A DNA stretch of 20,432 bases, taken from the IMG/VR virus record IMGVR_UViG_3300021197_000937, positions 1 through 20,432 of that record. One strand, given 5' to 3'. Origin of the DNA: a virus. Shown in pieces: positions 7,436 through 13,932 of this stretch. A program made the translations under genes and the position numbers. The notes below the pieces were generated by a model that searched no databases, was not told where the DNA came from, and saw only the letters and a program-made list of their open reading frames with translations. Numbering within the stretch: the first letter of the stretch is position 1; the number at the start of each line of letters is the position of its first letter.

Positions 7436-9125
7436 GGTACTGATCTAGTCTGTGCCCTTTTGCATCCCAGCAATCAATATAACGACTGCCATTACTCATG
7501 CGTACCTTGCCGCTGCCTGCAACTACATCTGTGTCTTTGTATCCAAAAGGCTTTTTAATAGTAACATCTACATACTCGCCATTGTTAACACCAAGTGTTA
7601 CAAACGTAACATAACGTCCACCTTCGCCTCTGAACACACGCCCATTAGCAACCAGTCCTGCAAAGTTTACTCTGTCACCCCAAGTCTCTTGTACAAACAT
7701 ATTAGGCATAAACTCTGGTTGTGTCCAATATCCATGACGTTTGTACTGTTGCTGTGGACTTTCTGTAATGCCGTTTGGGTATCCTAGTTCACGCAGATCC
7801 CAGCCAGCGTTCTTTGCTTCTGTTTTGTGTACCCAGCGTTTGTAACTGCCTTGGCAGTGTTTAAGTGCTGCCCGCCAAAACTCCTTAGGGTTGTGTGCTT
7901 TTTGATATGCAAGTGCCCATATAAGTCTGCCCAAGTTTACAGCGTGTGCTCTACACAATCCAAAACTGCCTAGCCCATATAGTTCTTGTATGATCTGTTC
8001 TTTGTTTTCACTCTCGCCCATGCGTTCCATGAACTGCATAACTTTTTGTTCGTCACGTTTTGCAAACGCACGACGATACATGTCTGCTTCATACATGTCG
8101 CAGTCGATAAGTTTTGCTATTTTACGAATAGCATCATCTTCATATACAATAGTATCTTCTAAACGTTGTTCAGTCCAGTCTTGAAAGAACGCTGCTTTTT
8201 GTCTGCCTGTAGTAGCAACAGGTCTAATAAGTGCAGTAGCAAATACACAGTCTGATTTGCTTTGTGGTTGTATCGCTTGGAACAGTCTGCGCATTGCTGG
8301 CGACTCTGCTTGTGTTACTCCAATAACTTCTCCTCTGCAAAGCATTTGACTTGTTTCAAAGTCCTGTTCAGGATATGCTTCCAGTGGTGTTTCGCTATCT
8401 ATCTCTAACAGTTGGCTAAGTCCTCTGTTAGCAAGTATGTCTATTTTTAAATGTTCTAGGTCTTCTACTTCACGTTTGTCTAGTAGTATTTGATTGTCTG
8501 CGTTGATTAAACTTTTCGGTATCTTGTGATTGAATACAAGTATGCCTCCGCAGTGTTTCGATATTGCTTTCTTTTTGCCTATTAGTTTTCGTTCGATTCT
8601 CATTGCTTCTTCCTTGTCTATGTCTAAATCTTCGTACTTAAAATTGCGAGGAAGTTTACCAGATGCGCCAAGACGTCGTGCTGCTTCTCTGCGAGCACCG
8701 CGCTCCTTATAGGTAACATAGTTGCTGATCCTGGCACTTTTGCCGGGCCATTTATCAAATATCCGTTGCATTACAGCGTTCTGTTGCCAATGTGGAAAGT
8801 CTATATCCACATCTGGTAAATCATCTCTCAAAGGATTTAGGAAACGTGCAACCGGTATCTGCCATCTTATGGGATCCACGTCTGTAATACCCAGTAGGTA
8901 ACAGACGAGACTAGACCCTGCTGAACCACGAGTCATATGAGTAATGTCACGGGTTAGCGTCAGTACATCGCAAATTGTGAGGAAGTAATCGACGAAACGA
9001 AGTTTGAGAATAATCTCTAGTTCTTCGATAAGCCTGTTATGATATTCAGCATTGTTCGGAATATGCCTTATGAATCTGCCTAGTAATCGTTCTAATTGAG
9101 CCGTTGCGTCCTTAGGTAACTTCAT
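7425..9125 (-). CDS. DnaE-type (family C) DNA polymerase core lacking a PHP domain
   Basis: 566 aa. It begins almost directly at the palm. TRGSAGSSLVCYLLGITDVDP (65-85) equals the GRGS region. FLNPLRDDLPDVDIDF (95-110) carries catalytic Asp107 and Asp109, and LKIDIL (226-231) the third Asp229. SKHCGGILVF (189-198) equals GKHAGGVVI. VGVTQAESPAMRRLF (268-282), then TALIRPVATTGR (297-308), EADMYRRAFAKRDE (346-359) and YGLGSFGLCRAHAVNLG (383-399) follow as in the fingers. The C-terminus (about 486-550, VNFAGLVANGRVFRGEGGRYVTF) fits the DnaE OB-fold. The N-terminal PHP domain is absent and I see no clamp-binding QxxxLF-type peptide. A ribosome binding site (AGAGG) precedes the ATG. Transcription opposes the helicase. 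Related to DnaE and DnaE2/ImuC; which one is closer I cannot tell. Confidence 0.9.
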   Translation of the reverse strand: MKLPKDATAQLERLLGRFIRHIPNNAEYHNRLIEELEIILKLRFVDYFLTICDVLTLTRDITHMTRGSAGSSLVCYLLGITDVDPIRWQIPVARFLNPLRDDLPDVDIDFPHWQQNAVMQRIFDKWPGKSARISNYVTYKERGARREAARRLGASGKLPRNFKYEDLDIDKEEAMRIERKLIGKKKAISKHCGGILVFNHKIPKSLINADNQILLDKREVEDLEHLKIDILANRGLSQLLEIDSETPLEAYPEQDFETSQMLCRGEVIGVTQAESPAMRRLFQAIQPQSKSDCVFATALIRPVATTGRQKAAFFQDWTEQRLEDTIVYEDDAIRKIAKLIDCDMYEADMYRRAFAKRDEQKVMQFMERMGESENKEQIIQELYGLGSFGLCRAHAVNLGRLIWALAYQKAHNPKEFWRAALKHCQGSYKRWVHKTEAKNAGWDLRELGYPNGITESPQQQYKRHGYWTQPEFMPNMFVQETWGDRVNFAGLVANGRVFRGEGGRYVTFVTLGVNNGEYVDVTIKKPFGYKDTDVVAGSGKVRMSNGSRYIDCWDAKGHRLDQYLSH

Positions 9126-9164
9126 TGTGTGCCTCTTTTTTGCCTAAATTCTTTTGTTTGTGCC

Positions 9165-9188
9165 AAGTGTGACATTTCTGTCACACTT
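9165..9188. repeat. Perfect inverted repeat upstream of the DnaE-like gene
   Basis: AAGTGTGACA (9165-9174) and TGTCACACTT (9179-9188) form a perfect 10-bp stem with a TTTC loop. It lies in the 103-bp gap between two minus-strand genes, 40 nt upstream of the DnaE start. On the minus strand it is followed by GGCACAAAC rather than a U-run, so it is a poor terminator in the direction of those genes. On the plus strand TTTATTTAG follows. It could be an operator, an RNA stabiliser or a leader structure of the polymerase mRNA. Confidence 0.6.
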
Positions 9189-9228
9189 TATTTAGTAAGA
9201 GACTTTACCTAATTATAATTTTTTTGGT

Positions 9229-9714
9229 TTATATATTGTTTTCGTTTGGCTTTATACTACCGTTACCAAATAAGTCTACTGCTTTCCAAGACAAGTAAAT
9301 CTTGTATCCAGGAACCTTTGGATCAGCATCTCGCATTCCTTCTAAGAAAACTTTGTCTGACGCAATTTTTGCAGTCTTTACTAGATCGCTATCCTGGGCA
9401 TCGCCTTTATTCCAACGATACTGCCTTATAGTTTTATATAGTAGGTCGTGTATAATGGCTGCTCTGGCAACGTCAAATGGTGCAATTAACCACCACATCA
9501 TCCTAGGCACACTTGCTAGGTCTGTAACAAACCCTGATGGCACTGTAATAGTTTCAGTTTTGTTGTTTTCTCTTTTGACTTTGACACCTACACCCTTTAG
9601 TGCGTCAATTTCATCTACTGTGAGTTCTGATGTAGTATATGATAAATCTCTACCTAGTGTCCATTTACGAGGCGGATTAAACTCAGCCATAATTTTATTA
9701 TTGAATTGTCCCAT
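9229..9714 (-). CDS. DUF1353-like phage protein
   Basis: 161 aa. The core PSGFVTDLASVPRMMW (59-74) followed by ARAAIIHDLLY (83-93) is the signature of the DUF1353 family: conserved FxTDxASVPR, then Ala-rich helix and His-Asp. These are small phage proteins of unknown function, often near virion or lysis genes. The ATG at 9714 is supported by a strong ribosome binding site, GGAGAG. A later Met9 is possible but has no such site. There is no signal peptide or membrane segment. It is the first gene of the second minus-strand pair, 103 bp before the DnaE-like gene. The His-Asp pair could suggest hydrolase activity, but this is speculation. Confidence 0.8.
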   Translation of the reverse strand: MGQFNNKIMAEFNPPRKWTLGRDLSYTTSELTVDEIDALKGVGVKVKRENNKTETITVPSGFVTDLASVPRMMWWLIAPFDVARAAIIHDLLYKTIRQYRWNKGDAQDSDLVKTAKIASDKVFLEGMRDADPKVPGYKIYLSWKAVDLFGNGSIKPNENNI

Positions 9715-9748
9715 GCATTCTCTCCTCGATGTGCAATAATGTAACGTT

Positions 9749-9757
9749 GTATTTAAC
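9749..9757 (-). promoter_or_regulatory. Possible minus-strand late promoter (GTTAAATAC)
   Basis: The minus strand reads GTTAAATAC, the same variant as at 13338 on the plus strand, 35 nt upstream of the DUF1353-like start. This is a plausible distance for a T4-type late promoter with a short leader. One mismatch in the ATAAATA core makes it less certain. Confidence 0.35.
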
Positions 9758-9837
9758 TGAAATAAACTAGTTTTTTGGTTTCATTTAAAACAAAATCTTT
9801 ATGTTTCTCACTGCCCCATGGGGAAACTCTACACTAA

Positions 9838-9866
9838 TTGACATTTATGTGTTGTTCCTGTACAAT
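9838..9866 (+). promoter_or_regulatory. Strong host-type (sigma70-like) promoter
   Basis: TTGACA (9838-9843), a 17-bp spacer and TACAAT (9861-9866) give a perfect -35, an ideal spacing and a 5/6 match at -10. It reads right into the gene at 9917, with an expected start near 9873. It sits in the only sizeable divergent region of the window (9715-9916), next to the 10-bp palindrome CCCCATGGGG (9814-9823). By analogy with T4 it would act early with the unmodified host polymerase. Confidence 0.7.
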
Positions 9867-9886
9867 GTAATTCTATTTAGTTAACC

Positions 9887-9895
9887 GATAAATAC
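9887..9895 (+). promoter_or_regulatory. T4-type late promoter motif (GATAAATAC)
   Basis: GATAAATAC lies 21 nt before the ATG at 9917, leaving room for a leader with the ribosome binding site AGGAT. It is just downstream of the sigma70-like promoter, so the right-hand block may be transcribed both early and late. Confidence 0.7.
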
Positions 9896-9916
9896 ATAAA
9901 ATAGATAGGATATAAA

Positions 9917-10180
9917 ATGCGTAAACAGACCCGTAGTATACTACACGAACTAAACAGCATGATTGTTGAAAAAGACAGACAGCATGTATTGGAAAGTCGA
10001 GCAACTAACGTGATAGAGAGCGCAATCAATCTTATTAATGAAATGCACAAGCATTATGATGACGATACTGCAGGCGACTTAGAGCGCCGACTATTAAACA
10101 GTATTAAACATCAGGATAGCAAACGTTTTGTGCGAGGTATTCGGAAAGTTAACGAAAGCAAATGCGCTTCAGAGAAATAG
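9917..10180 (+). CDS. Small helical phage protein of unknown function
   Basis: 87 aa, mostly predicted alpha-helix, strongly charged, with no membrane segment. The N-terminus MRKQTRSILHELNSM resembles a basic amphipathic helix with LHE, which could fit a gp21-type L/I-x-E cleavage site, though less well than the following genes. The C-terminal part (KRFVRGIRKVNESK) is basic. It has a good ribosome binding site (AGGAT, spacing about 8) and is the first gene after the paired early and late promoters. It overlaps the next gene by 19 bp. I do not recognise the family. Confidence 0.75.
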   Translation: MRKQTRSILHELNSMIVEKDRQHVLESRATNVIESAINLINEMHKHYDDDTAGDLERRLLNSIKHQDSKRFVRGIRKVNESKCASEK

Positions 10181-11385
10181 TAGCCGAGGCTGCTGAAGGC
10201 AAAAATTTACACTTAGAACACATTGAGGATCTAGTATTTCTTCAAGGTACTAGTGGTGCCAACAGTGCGCTACAGTATATTAACAGTGTGCGTGATATGC
10301 TAGAAGAAGGCGGCACAGTAAACAGTAGTGTAACTGTAAAGTGGGATGGTGCACCTGCTATCTTTGTAGGCACAGATCCAGCAGACGGCAAGTTTTTTGT
10401 TGGCACTAAAGGCGTGTTTAGTAAAACAGGCAAACTTGTTAAAAGCACTGCAGACCTTGACAAGTATGGGTACAGCGGCGGCTTGCGTGACAAATTAACA
10501 CTTGCACTAAAACTACTTCCAAGTTTAGGTATAAAAGGTGTGCTACAAGGCGACATGATGTATACCAAAAGTGATTTAGAAACTGCTGATATTGACGGCG
10601 AGTCGAGTTGGATATTCCAGCCTAACACGATTGCGTATGCTGTTCCTAAAAACAGTGAATTAGGCAAGCGTATTGCATCAAGTCAAATGGGTATTATATT
10701 CCACACAACCTACACAGGCGACAGCATGGAAAACATGCAAGCAAGTTTTGGCGCCAATGTAAATGAACTAAACAAGACCAGTGCAGTGTGGTTTGATGAT
10801 GCGACTTATAAAGATTTGAGTGGGCAAGCAAGTCTCACACAACAAGAAAACAAACAAATACTACAAGGACTAAATGCTGCAGCAGGCGCACTTAAAACTG
10901 CAGACTTTACAGCAGTTAGTGGTGACTACAAAGAACTTATGATGCAGTATGTTAATGCAAGAATACGCAGAGGCGATACACAAATAGATGATGCGCAGAG
11001 TTTTGCCACAGACTTTACACAGTGGTACAATGATTACATACAAAAAGAAATTGCAAAACTAAAGAATCAAGACCCTGAGAGTCCTGCAGTTAAGAAGCGC
11101 ACGGATAAAATTGAAGCACAGAATAAGTTTGTCGGTGATAATATGACAGGCATTGCAAGCGCACTAGCAGTGTACAAAGACATTATTGCATTGAAAAATA
11201 TGCTTATAAATAAATTAAATAAAGTAGACAGTGTTAAGTCACTGTTGCGTACAGATACAGGTTATGAAGTAACAAACCCAGAAGGCTTTGTTGCTATTGG
11301 CAGTGATAGCGGTGCAGTGAAACTAGTTGACCGCATGGAGTTTAGTAAAAACAACTTCAATGCTGTTAAGAATTGGAGCAAGTAA
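10162..11385 (+). CDS. DUF6267-like protein with nucleotidyltransferase/ligase motifs
   Basis: 407 aa. I recall close relatives in T4-like cyanophages under the DUF6267 name. The order of motifs matches the covalent nucleotidyltransferase (RNA/DNA ligase, capping) superfamily. KWDGAPAIF (60-68) equals motif I KxDG with Lys60 as the candidate AMP acceptor. GVLQGDMMY (126-134) equals motif III. EGFVAI (374-379) equals motif IV. VKLVDRMEF (386-394) equals motif V. A helical, Lys-rich insertion of about 200 residues separates III from IV, and no C-terminal OB-fold follows. The N-terminus MRFREIVAEA closely resembles the T4 internal-protein capsid-targeting peptide MKTYQEFIAEA, cleaved after Glu by gp21. 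So it may be packaged in the head. Enzyme activity is an inference. Confidence 0.8.
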   Translation: MRFREIVAEAAEGKNLHLEHIEDLVFLQGTSGANSALQYINSVRDMLEEGGTVNSSVTVKWDGAPAIFVGTDPADGKFFVGTKGVFSKTGKLVKSTADLDKYGYSGGLRDKLTLALKLLPSLGIKGVLQGDMMYTKSDLETADIDGESSWIFQPNTIAYAVPKNSELGKRIASSQMGIIFHTTYTGDSMENMQASFGANVNELNKTSAVWFDDATYKDLSGQASLTQQENKQILQGLNAAAGALKTADFTAVSGDYKELMMQYVNARIRRGDTQIDDAQSFATDFTQWYNDYIQKEIAKLKNQDPESPAVKKRTDKIEAQNKFVGDNMTGIASALAVYKDIIALKNMLINKLNKVDSVKSLLRTDTGYEVTNPEGFVAIGSDSGAVKLVDRMEFSKNNFNAVKNWSK

Positions 11386-12215
11386 TGAGAGCAAAAGAAT
11401 TTATCAGTGAAGATAAGCAGAAGTTAGATGAAATTGCGCCACTTGCTGTTGCCGGTTGGGCTCTTACTGCTGGTACTGCAGCCTGGCAAGCATACGACAC
11501 TTACAATGATATTCAAACATATAATAAAAGTGGAAAAACTGAAGCAGACTTGGATAAACTAAAAGCAGCAATTGGCATGGATACTCTTGCACTAGTTGCA
11601 GGCGGCGCGGCTGGCAAACTAGTTGGCAAAACTATTAGTCTAGGCGCAACACCATTTCAGGCTGTAAAAAAAATATACGATGCGAAAAAGCAAGCAGCCG
11701 CAGCTAAACAGGCTGCTGAAAAAAGTGCAAAGGCTGCTGAAAAGGTTGCTAAAAAAACTGCACCAATGAAAAGCGTAAAAACTCCAGGCGCAAGCACCAG
11801 TATTGGAAGTACAGCTACAAAAGCAACACAACCTAAGACAGCAACACAAAAAATTAAAGATTTTGTTAAAGGACCTGGCGATGAAGCAGCAGGCGCTGCA
11901 GCAGCAAAACTTGCTAAAAAGAAAACATCAAAAGGTGATGTTAGTAAATCTGCAGGTGCAACAGCCGGCAAAACAACAAGCAAATTGAAACCTCCTTTAA
12001 AGGCTACAACTGCTGCCGGCGCACTAGCAGGAAAAGCAGCCATTGATGCATTTGATAAATTAAACAAAGGATTTGATGACTGGGAAAAGAATCGCAATGC
12101 TGCCAATACAGCAGGTGCTAACAGTTATGTGTACACAGGTGATAAAAAAAATCCGCCTAAGAGTGACTTTGTTGCAAAGAATCTAGACCTAGAACGATTA
12201 AAGGCAAAAAAATAA
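11385..12215 (+). CDS. Lys/Ala-rich basic protein with capsid-targeting-like N-terminus
   Basis: 276 aa from the ATG at 11385, which overlaps the previous stop (TAATG). A TTG 12 bp upstream is open but unlikely. The N-terminus MRAKEFISED fits the T4 internal-protein targeting signal, with cleavage expected after ISE. A hydrophobic segment (about 18-37) and a glycine-rich one (about 67-85) come next. They are followed by a long low-complexity region (about 97-215) of Lys, Ala, Thr and Ser with AAAKQAAEKSAKAAEK-type repeats, like the histone H1 tail. This fits a DNA-condensing internal head protein or one ejected with the DNA, possibly with membrane activity. It is conserved in style only; I do not know a named family. 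Long antisense ORFs here are shadows of the Ala-rich composition. Confidence 0.75.
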   Translation: MRAKEFISEDKQKLDEIAPLAVAGWALTAGTAAWQAYDTYNDIQTYNKSGKTEADLDKLKAAIGMDTLALVAGGAAGKLVGKTISLGATPFQAVKKIYDAKKQAAAAKQAAEKSAKAAEKVAKKTAPMKSVKTPGASTSIGSTATKATQPKTATQKIKDFVKGPGDEAAGAAAAKLAKKKTSKGDVSKSAGATAGKTTSKLKPPLKATTAAGALAGKAAIDAFDKLNKGFDDWEKNRNAANTAGANSYVYTGDKKNPPKSDFVAKNLDLERLKAKK

Positions 12216-12874
12216 TGGCGTTTGAATTTATCAGAGAAGAAATTACAGAAGCACGTTATATCCGCAGTGCAGCAGATACAATTGGTAGAGACATGACTGA
12301 CATTGGTGAAAGTTTCTTTGAGCAACTATTAATGCTACAGCAAATGCGTTTTGAGAATCCAAAATTTGCAGCCAAGTATGCCAAAGACACACTAAAGTTT
12401 ATGAATTTTAGTAGCGTAAAGCCTGGTGCAACTGATTTGCACAACCTTGCAAGTATTATTGCTAATCCAAGCAAGTATAAAGGCGTAACCAGCGGCGGCG
12501 CAGTTGGATTTGATGAACTAGGATTTAAACGTTACTTGCGTGACATTGCAGCAGGCAGAAGTAACACTGCAATGGATAGAACATTCCTAATGAAGCAGCA
12601 ACGTAATTTGAGTATTAAGAACACTTTTCTTAAACAAGCAAGACGTGCAAGTGCAGATTATGGACGCACAAGTGCAGGCGAGCGCACTGGACTTAGTGCA
12701 AGAATGGTAAACAGTCAACGTCAAGATGGCAAGTTTCGCAGTGATATTAGCAAGCAGTATATGGGCACTGTAGCAAATAAAAAACTTGTTCCCAAAGATG
12801 CAGGCTTGCCACTATGGGCTAAAGCTGCAGGCGGATTTGCAGCCGGTGTTCTTCTTAGTAAAGCAATAGACTAA
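12215..12874 (+). CDS. Putative capsid-internal or virion protein
   Basis: 219 aa. The N-terminus MAFEFIREEITEARYIR fits the capsid-targeting pattern, with a possible gp21 cleavage after ITE and Ala next. The middle is helical with basic residues (RFLM-type QQRNLSIKNTFLKQARRAS). The C-terminus ends in a hydrophobic glycine/alanine helix (about 200-214, LWAKAAGGFAAGVLL), which could enter a membrane on ejection. The start shares one base with the previous stop, so coupling with the Lys/Ala-rich gene is tight and the two probably work together. There is no known domain. It is the last gene before a late-promoter motif at 12892. Confidence 0.7.
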   Translation: MAFEFIREEITEARYIRSAADTIGRDMTDIGESFFEQLLMLQQMRFENPKFAAKYAKDTLKFMNFSSVKPGATDLHNLASIIANPSKYKGVTSGGAVGFDELGFKRYLRDIAAGRSNTAMDRTFLMKQQRNLSIKNTFLKQARRASADYGRTSAGERTGLSARMVNSQRQDGKFRSDISKQYMGTVANKKLVPKDAGLPLWAKAAGGFAAGVLLSKAID

Positions 12875-12891
12875 TAAAAAATCACAAATTG

Positions 12892-12900
12892 CATAAATAA
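12892..12900 (+). promoter_or_regulatory. T4-type late promoter motif (CATAAATAA)
   Basis: CATAAATA matches the T4 late core in 7 of 8 positions and sits 44 nt upstream of the ATG at 12945, giving a leader of about 40 nt with a GGAG ribosome binding site. Confidence 0.65.
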
Positions 12901-12944
12901 TTACAATAGAGATGTAGAGATACATCCATAATGGAGATAAGAAA

Positions 12945-13283
12945 ATGGCAGATCTAACCAACAACGCAGTAGGTAAAGCAGGTAACGGACTAGGTCCACG
13001 TACCCGTATTATCAACCTTGCAAAAACAAACATCACACAAGCAGAACTAGACGCAGCTCTACTTTATCTTGCAGCAGGCGATGTTGCAGGTACAAACGAT
13101 GCACACGGTATTGCAGGTGTAAGTGTACTTACAGAATCAGGCGTGTTTACAGGTGGAACAACTGACAACGTGCAAATTGCAATCCAGGGATCAGGTGCAT
13201 TTACAGCAGCATCAAACTTTGGTACAGGTTCAACAGGTGTCACAAGTTCACTACTAGCAGACTTTGATCAGCAGCCACTCTAA
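12945..13283 (+). CDS. Small, probably abundant virion protein (own promoter and terminator)
   Basis: 112 aa. It is Gly/Ala/Thr-rich, without Cys, and with beta-type stretches (GVFTGGTTDNVQIAIQGSGAF). There is no membrane segment or signal peptide. It stands alone between a late promoter (12892) and a strong terminator (13304-13333), with a clean ribosome binding site (GGAG, spacing 9). Its codons (AAC, ACC, GAC, CGT) look chosen for high expression more than those of neighbouring genes. Together this suggests an abundant structural protein such as a capsid decoration or tail component. I do not recognise the family, so the role rests on context and composition only. Confidence 0.72.
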   Translation: MADLTNNAVGKAGNGLGPRTRIINLAKTNITQAELDAALLYLAAGDVAGTNDAHGIAGVSVLTESGVFTGGTTDNVQIAIQGSGAFTAASNFGTGSTGVTSSLLADFDQQPL

Positions 13284-13303
13284 GCGGCTAACATAAACTA
13301 AAG

Positions 13304-13333
13304 AAAGGCTCAGTTTTTTCTGGGTCTTTTTTT
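13304..13333 (+). terminator. Rho-independent terminator
   Basis: GGCTCAG (13307-13313), a T6 loop and CTGGGTC (13320-13326) form a 7-bp stem with two G-U pairs, followed by seven T (13327-13333). An A-rich stretch precedes it. It ends the single-gene unit at 12945 and is the clearest intrinsic terminator in the window. Confidence 0.88.
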
Positions 13334-13337
13334 ATGA

Positions 13338-13346
13338 GTTAAATAC
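13338..13346 (+). promoter_or_regulatory. Variant late promoter motif (GTTAAATAC)
   Basis: GTTAAATAC directly follows the terminator and lies 7 nt before the ATG at 13354. It has one mismatch to ATAAATA. A promoter is expected here because of the terminator just upstream. The short distance again leaves little or no leader. Confidence 0.5.
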
Positions 13347-13353
13347 TACTATA

Positions 13354-13833
13354 ATGAATCAGAGTGTAATATTTAACATGCCCAGTGCAGTATGGGGTAT
13401 TAGTCTAGTGGATATAACTGAGACTAATGTTACTCGTGGTAACTCAAAGCAACGCAATCAGCAGCGTAACTGGGAGACAGTTATACAAACTGCAGGATTA
13501 CTTACACAAGCAGTTGTGCTGCAGGAACCTGAATTATACAAATATGATAACAGTGATAAGTTTATAAACAGTGAGTTATATAAAACAATTGGCAACAGGC
13601 ACAAGTTTCAATTGCAAATGTTTGACGCTAATATAAATGTATGGATTTTTGCATTAGGTGCAGAACAAGCAGATGTCTTTGGTAAAAATGCACAACAACT
13701 ACACACAGTATTTGATCTAGTCCCTGTACACAGAGACTTGGATGAATCTATACAATTGACTCCTAGCGTGTTCCACACTTCAGATAGTGAATTAATTAAC
13801 ATACAGTTTTTCCCTGCACCCACAAGTTTATAA
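13354..13833 (+). CDS. Hypothetical virion-type protein
   Basis: 159 aa, soluble, with mixed alpha/beta composition and no signal peptide or membrane segment. Distinct stretches are MPSAVWGISLVDITETN near the start, a QRNQQRNWETVIQTAG helix, then FQLQMFDANINVWIFALG and HTVFDLVPVHRDLDES. No domain is recognised. It begins a new transcription unit after the terminator, with the variant late motif GTTAAATAC just upstream and no clear ribosome binding site, so it may be leaderless or nearly so. Its stop overlaps a perfect TATAAATA motif for the next unit. The late position suggests a virion or assembly role; nothing more specific can be said. Confidence 0.7.
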   Translation: MNQSVIFNMPSAVWGISLVDITETNVTRGNSKQRNQQRNWETVIQTAGLLTQAVVLQEPELYKYDNSDKFINSELYKTIGNRHKFQLQMFDANINVWIFALGAEQADVFGKNAQQLHTVFDLVPVHRDLDESIQLTPSVFHTSDSELINIQFFPAPTSL

Positions 13834-13836
13834 ATA
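13829..13836 (+). promoter_or_regulatory. Perfect T4 late promoter core (TATAAATA)
   Basis: TATAAATA is an exact match to the T4 late consensus and overlaps the stop codon of the gene ending at 13833. The next ATG is 97 nt away at 13933, giving an unusually long leader (about 90 nt) that ends in a small stem-loop (13908-13927). Confidence 0.7.
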
Positions 13837-13907
13837 AAATGATGCTAGAAATACAGGCACATTTAATATAAAATTAGGCACATACTAAACACATAGATAA
13901 TCTAGAC

Positions 13908-13927
13908 ATCACCCCAAGGTAGGTGAT
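13908..13927 (+). promoter_or_regulatory. Stem-loop over the ribosome binding site of the XhlA-like gene
   Basis: ATCACC (13908-13913) pairs with GGTGAT (13922-13927) around an 8-nt loop (ccaaggta). The AGGTAGGTGA ribosome binding region of the ATG at 13933 is thus partly in the loop and partly in the stem. Translation control is possible; the stem is only 6 bp. Confidence 0.35.
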
Positions 13928-13932
13928 TAGTT

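Noticed and set aside
9169-9184. CRP-type site (TGTGA...TCACA) in the inverted repeat
   Set aside because: The half-sites are separated by 8 nt instead of the 6 nt needed for CRP, so it is kept only as a generic inverted repeat.
11657-12106. 149-aa hydrophobic minus-strand ORF
   Set aside because: It is the antisense of the Lys/Ala-rich gene; Ala and Lys codons read backwards give Phe/Leu/Cys/Ala-rich shadow ORFs.
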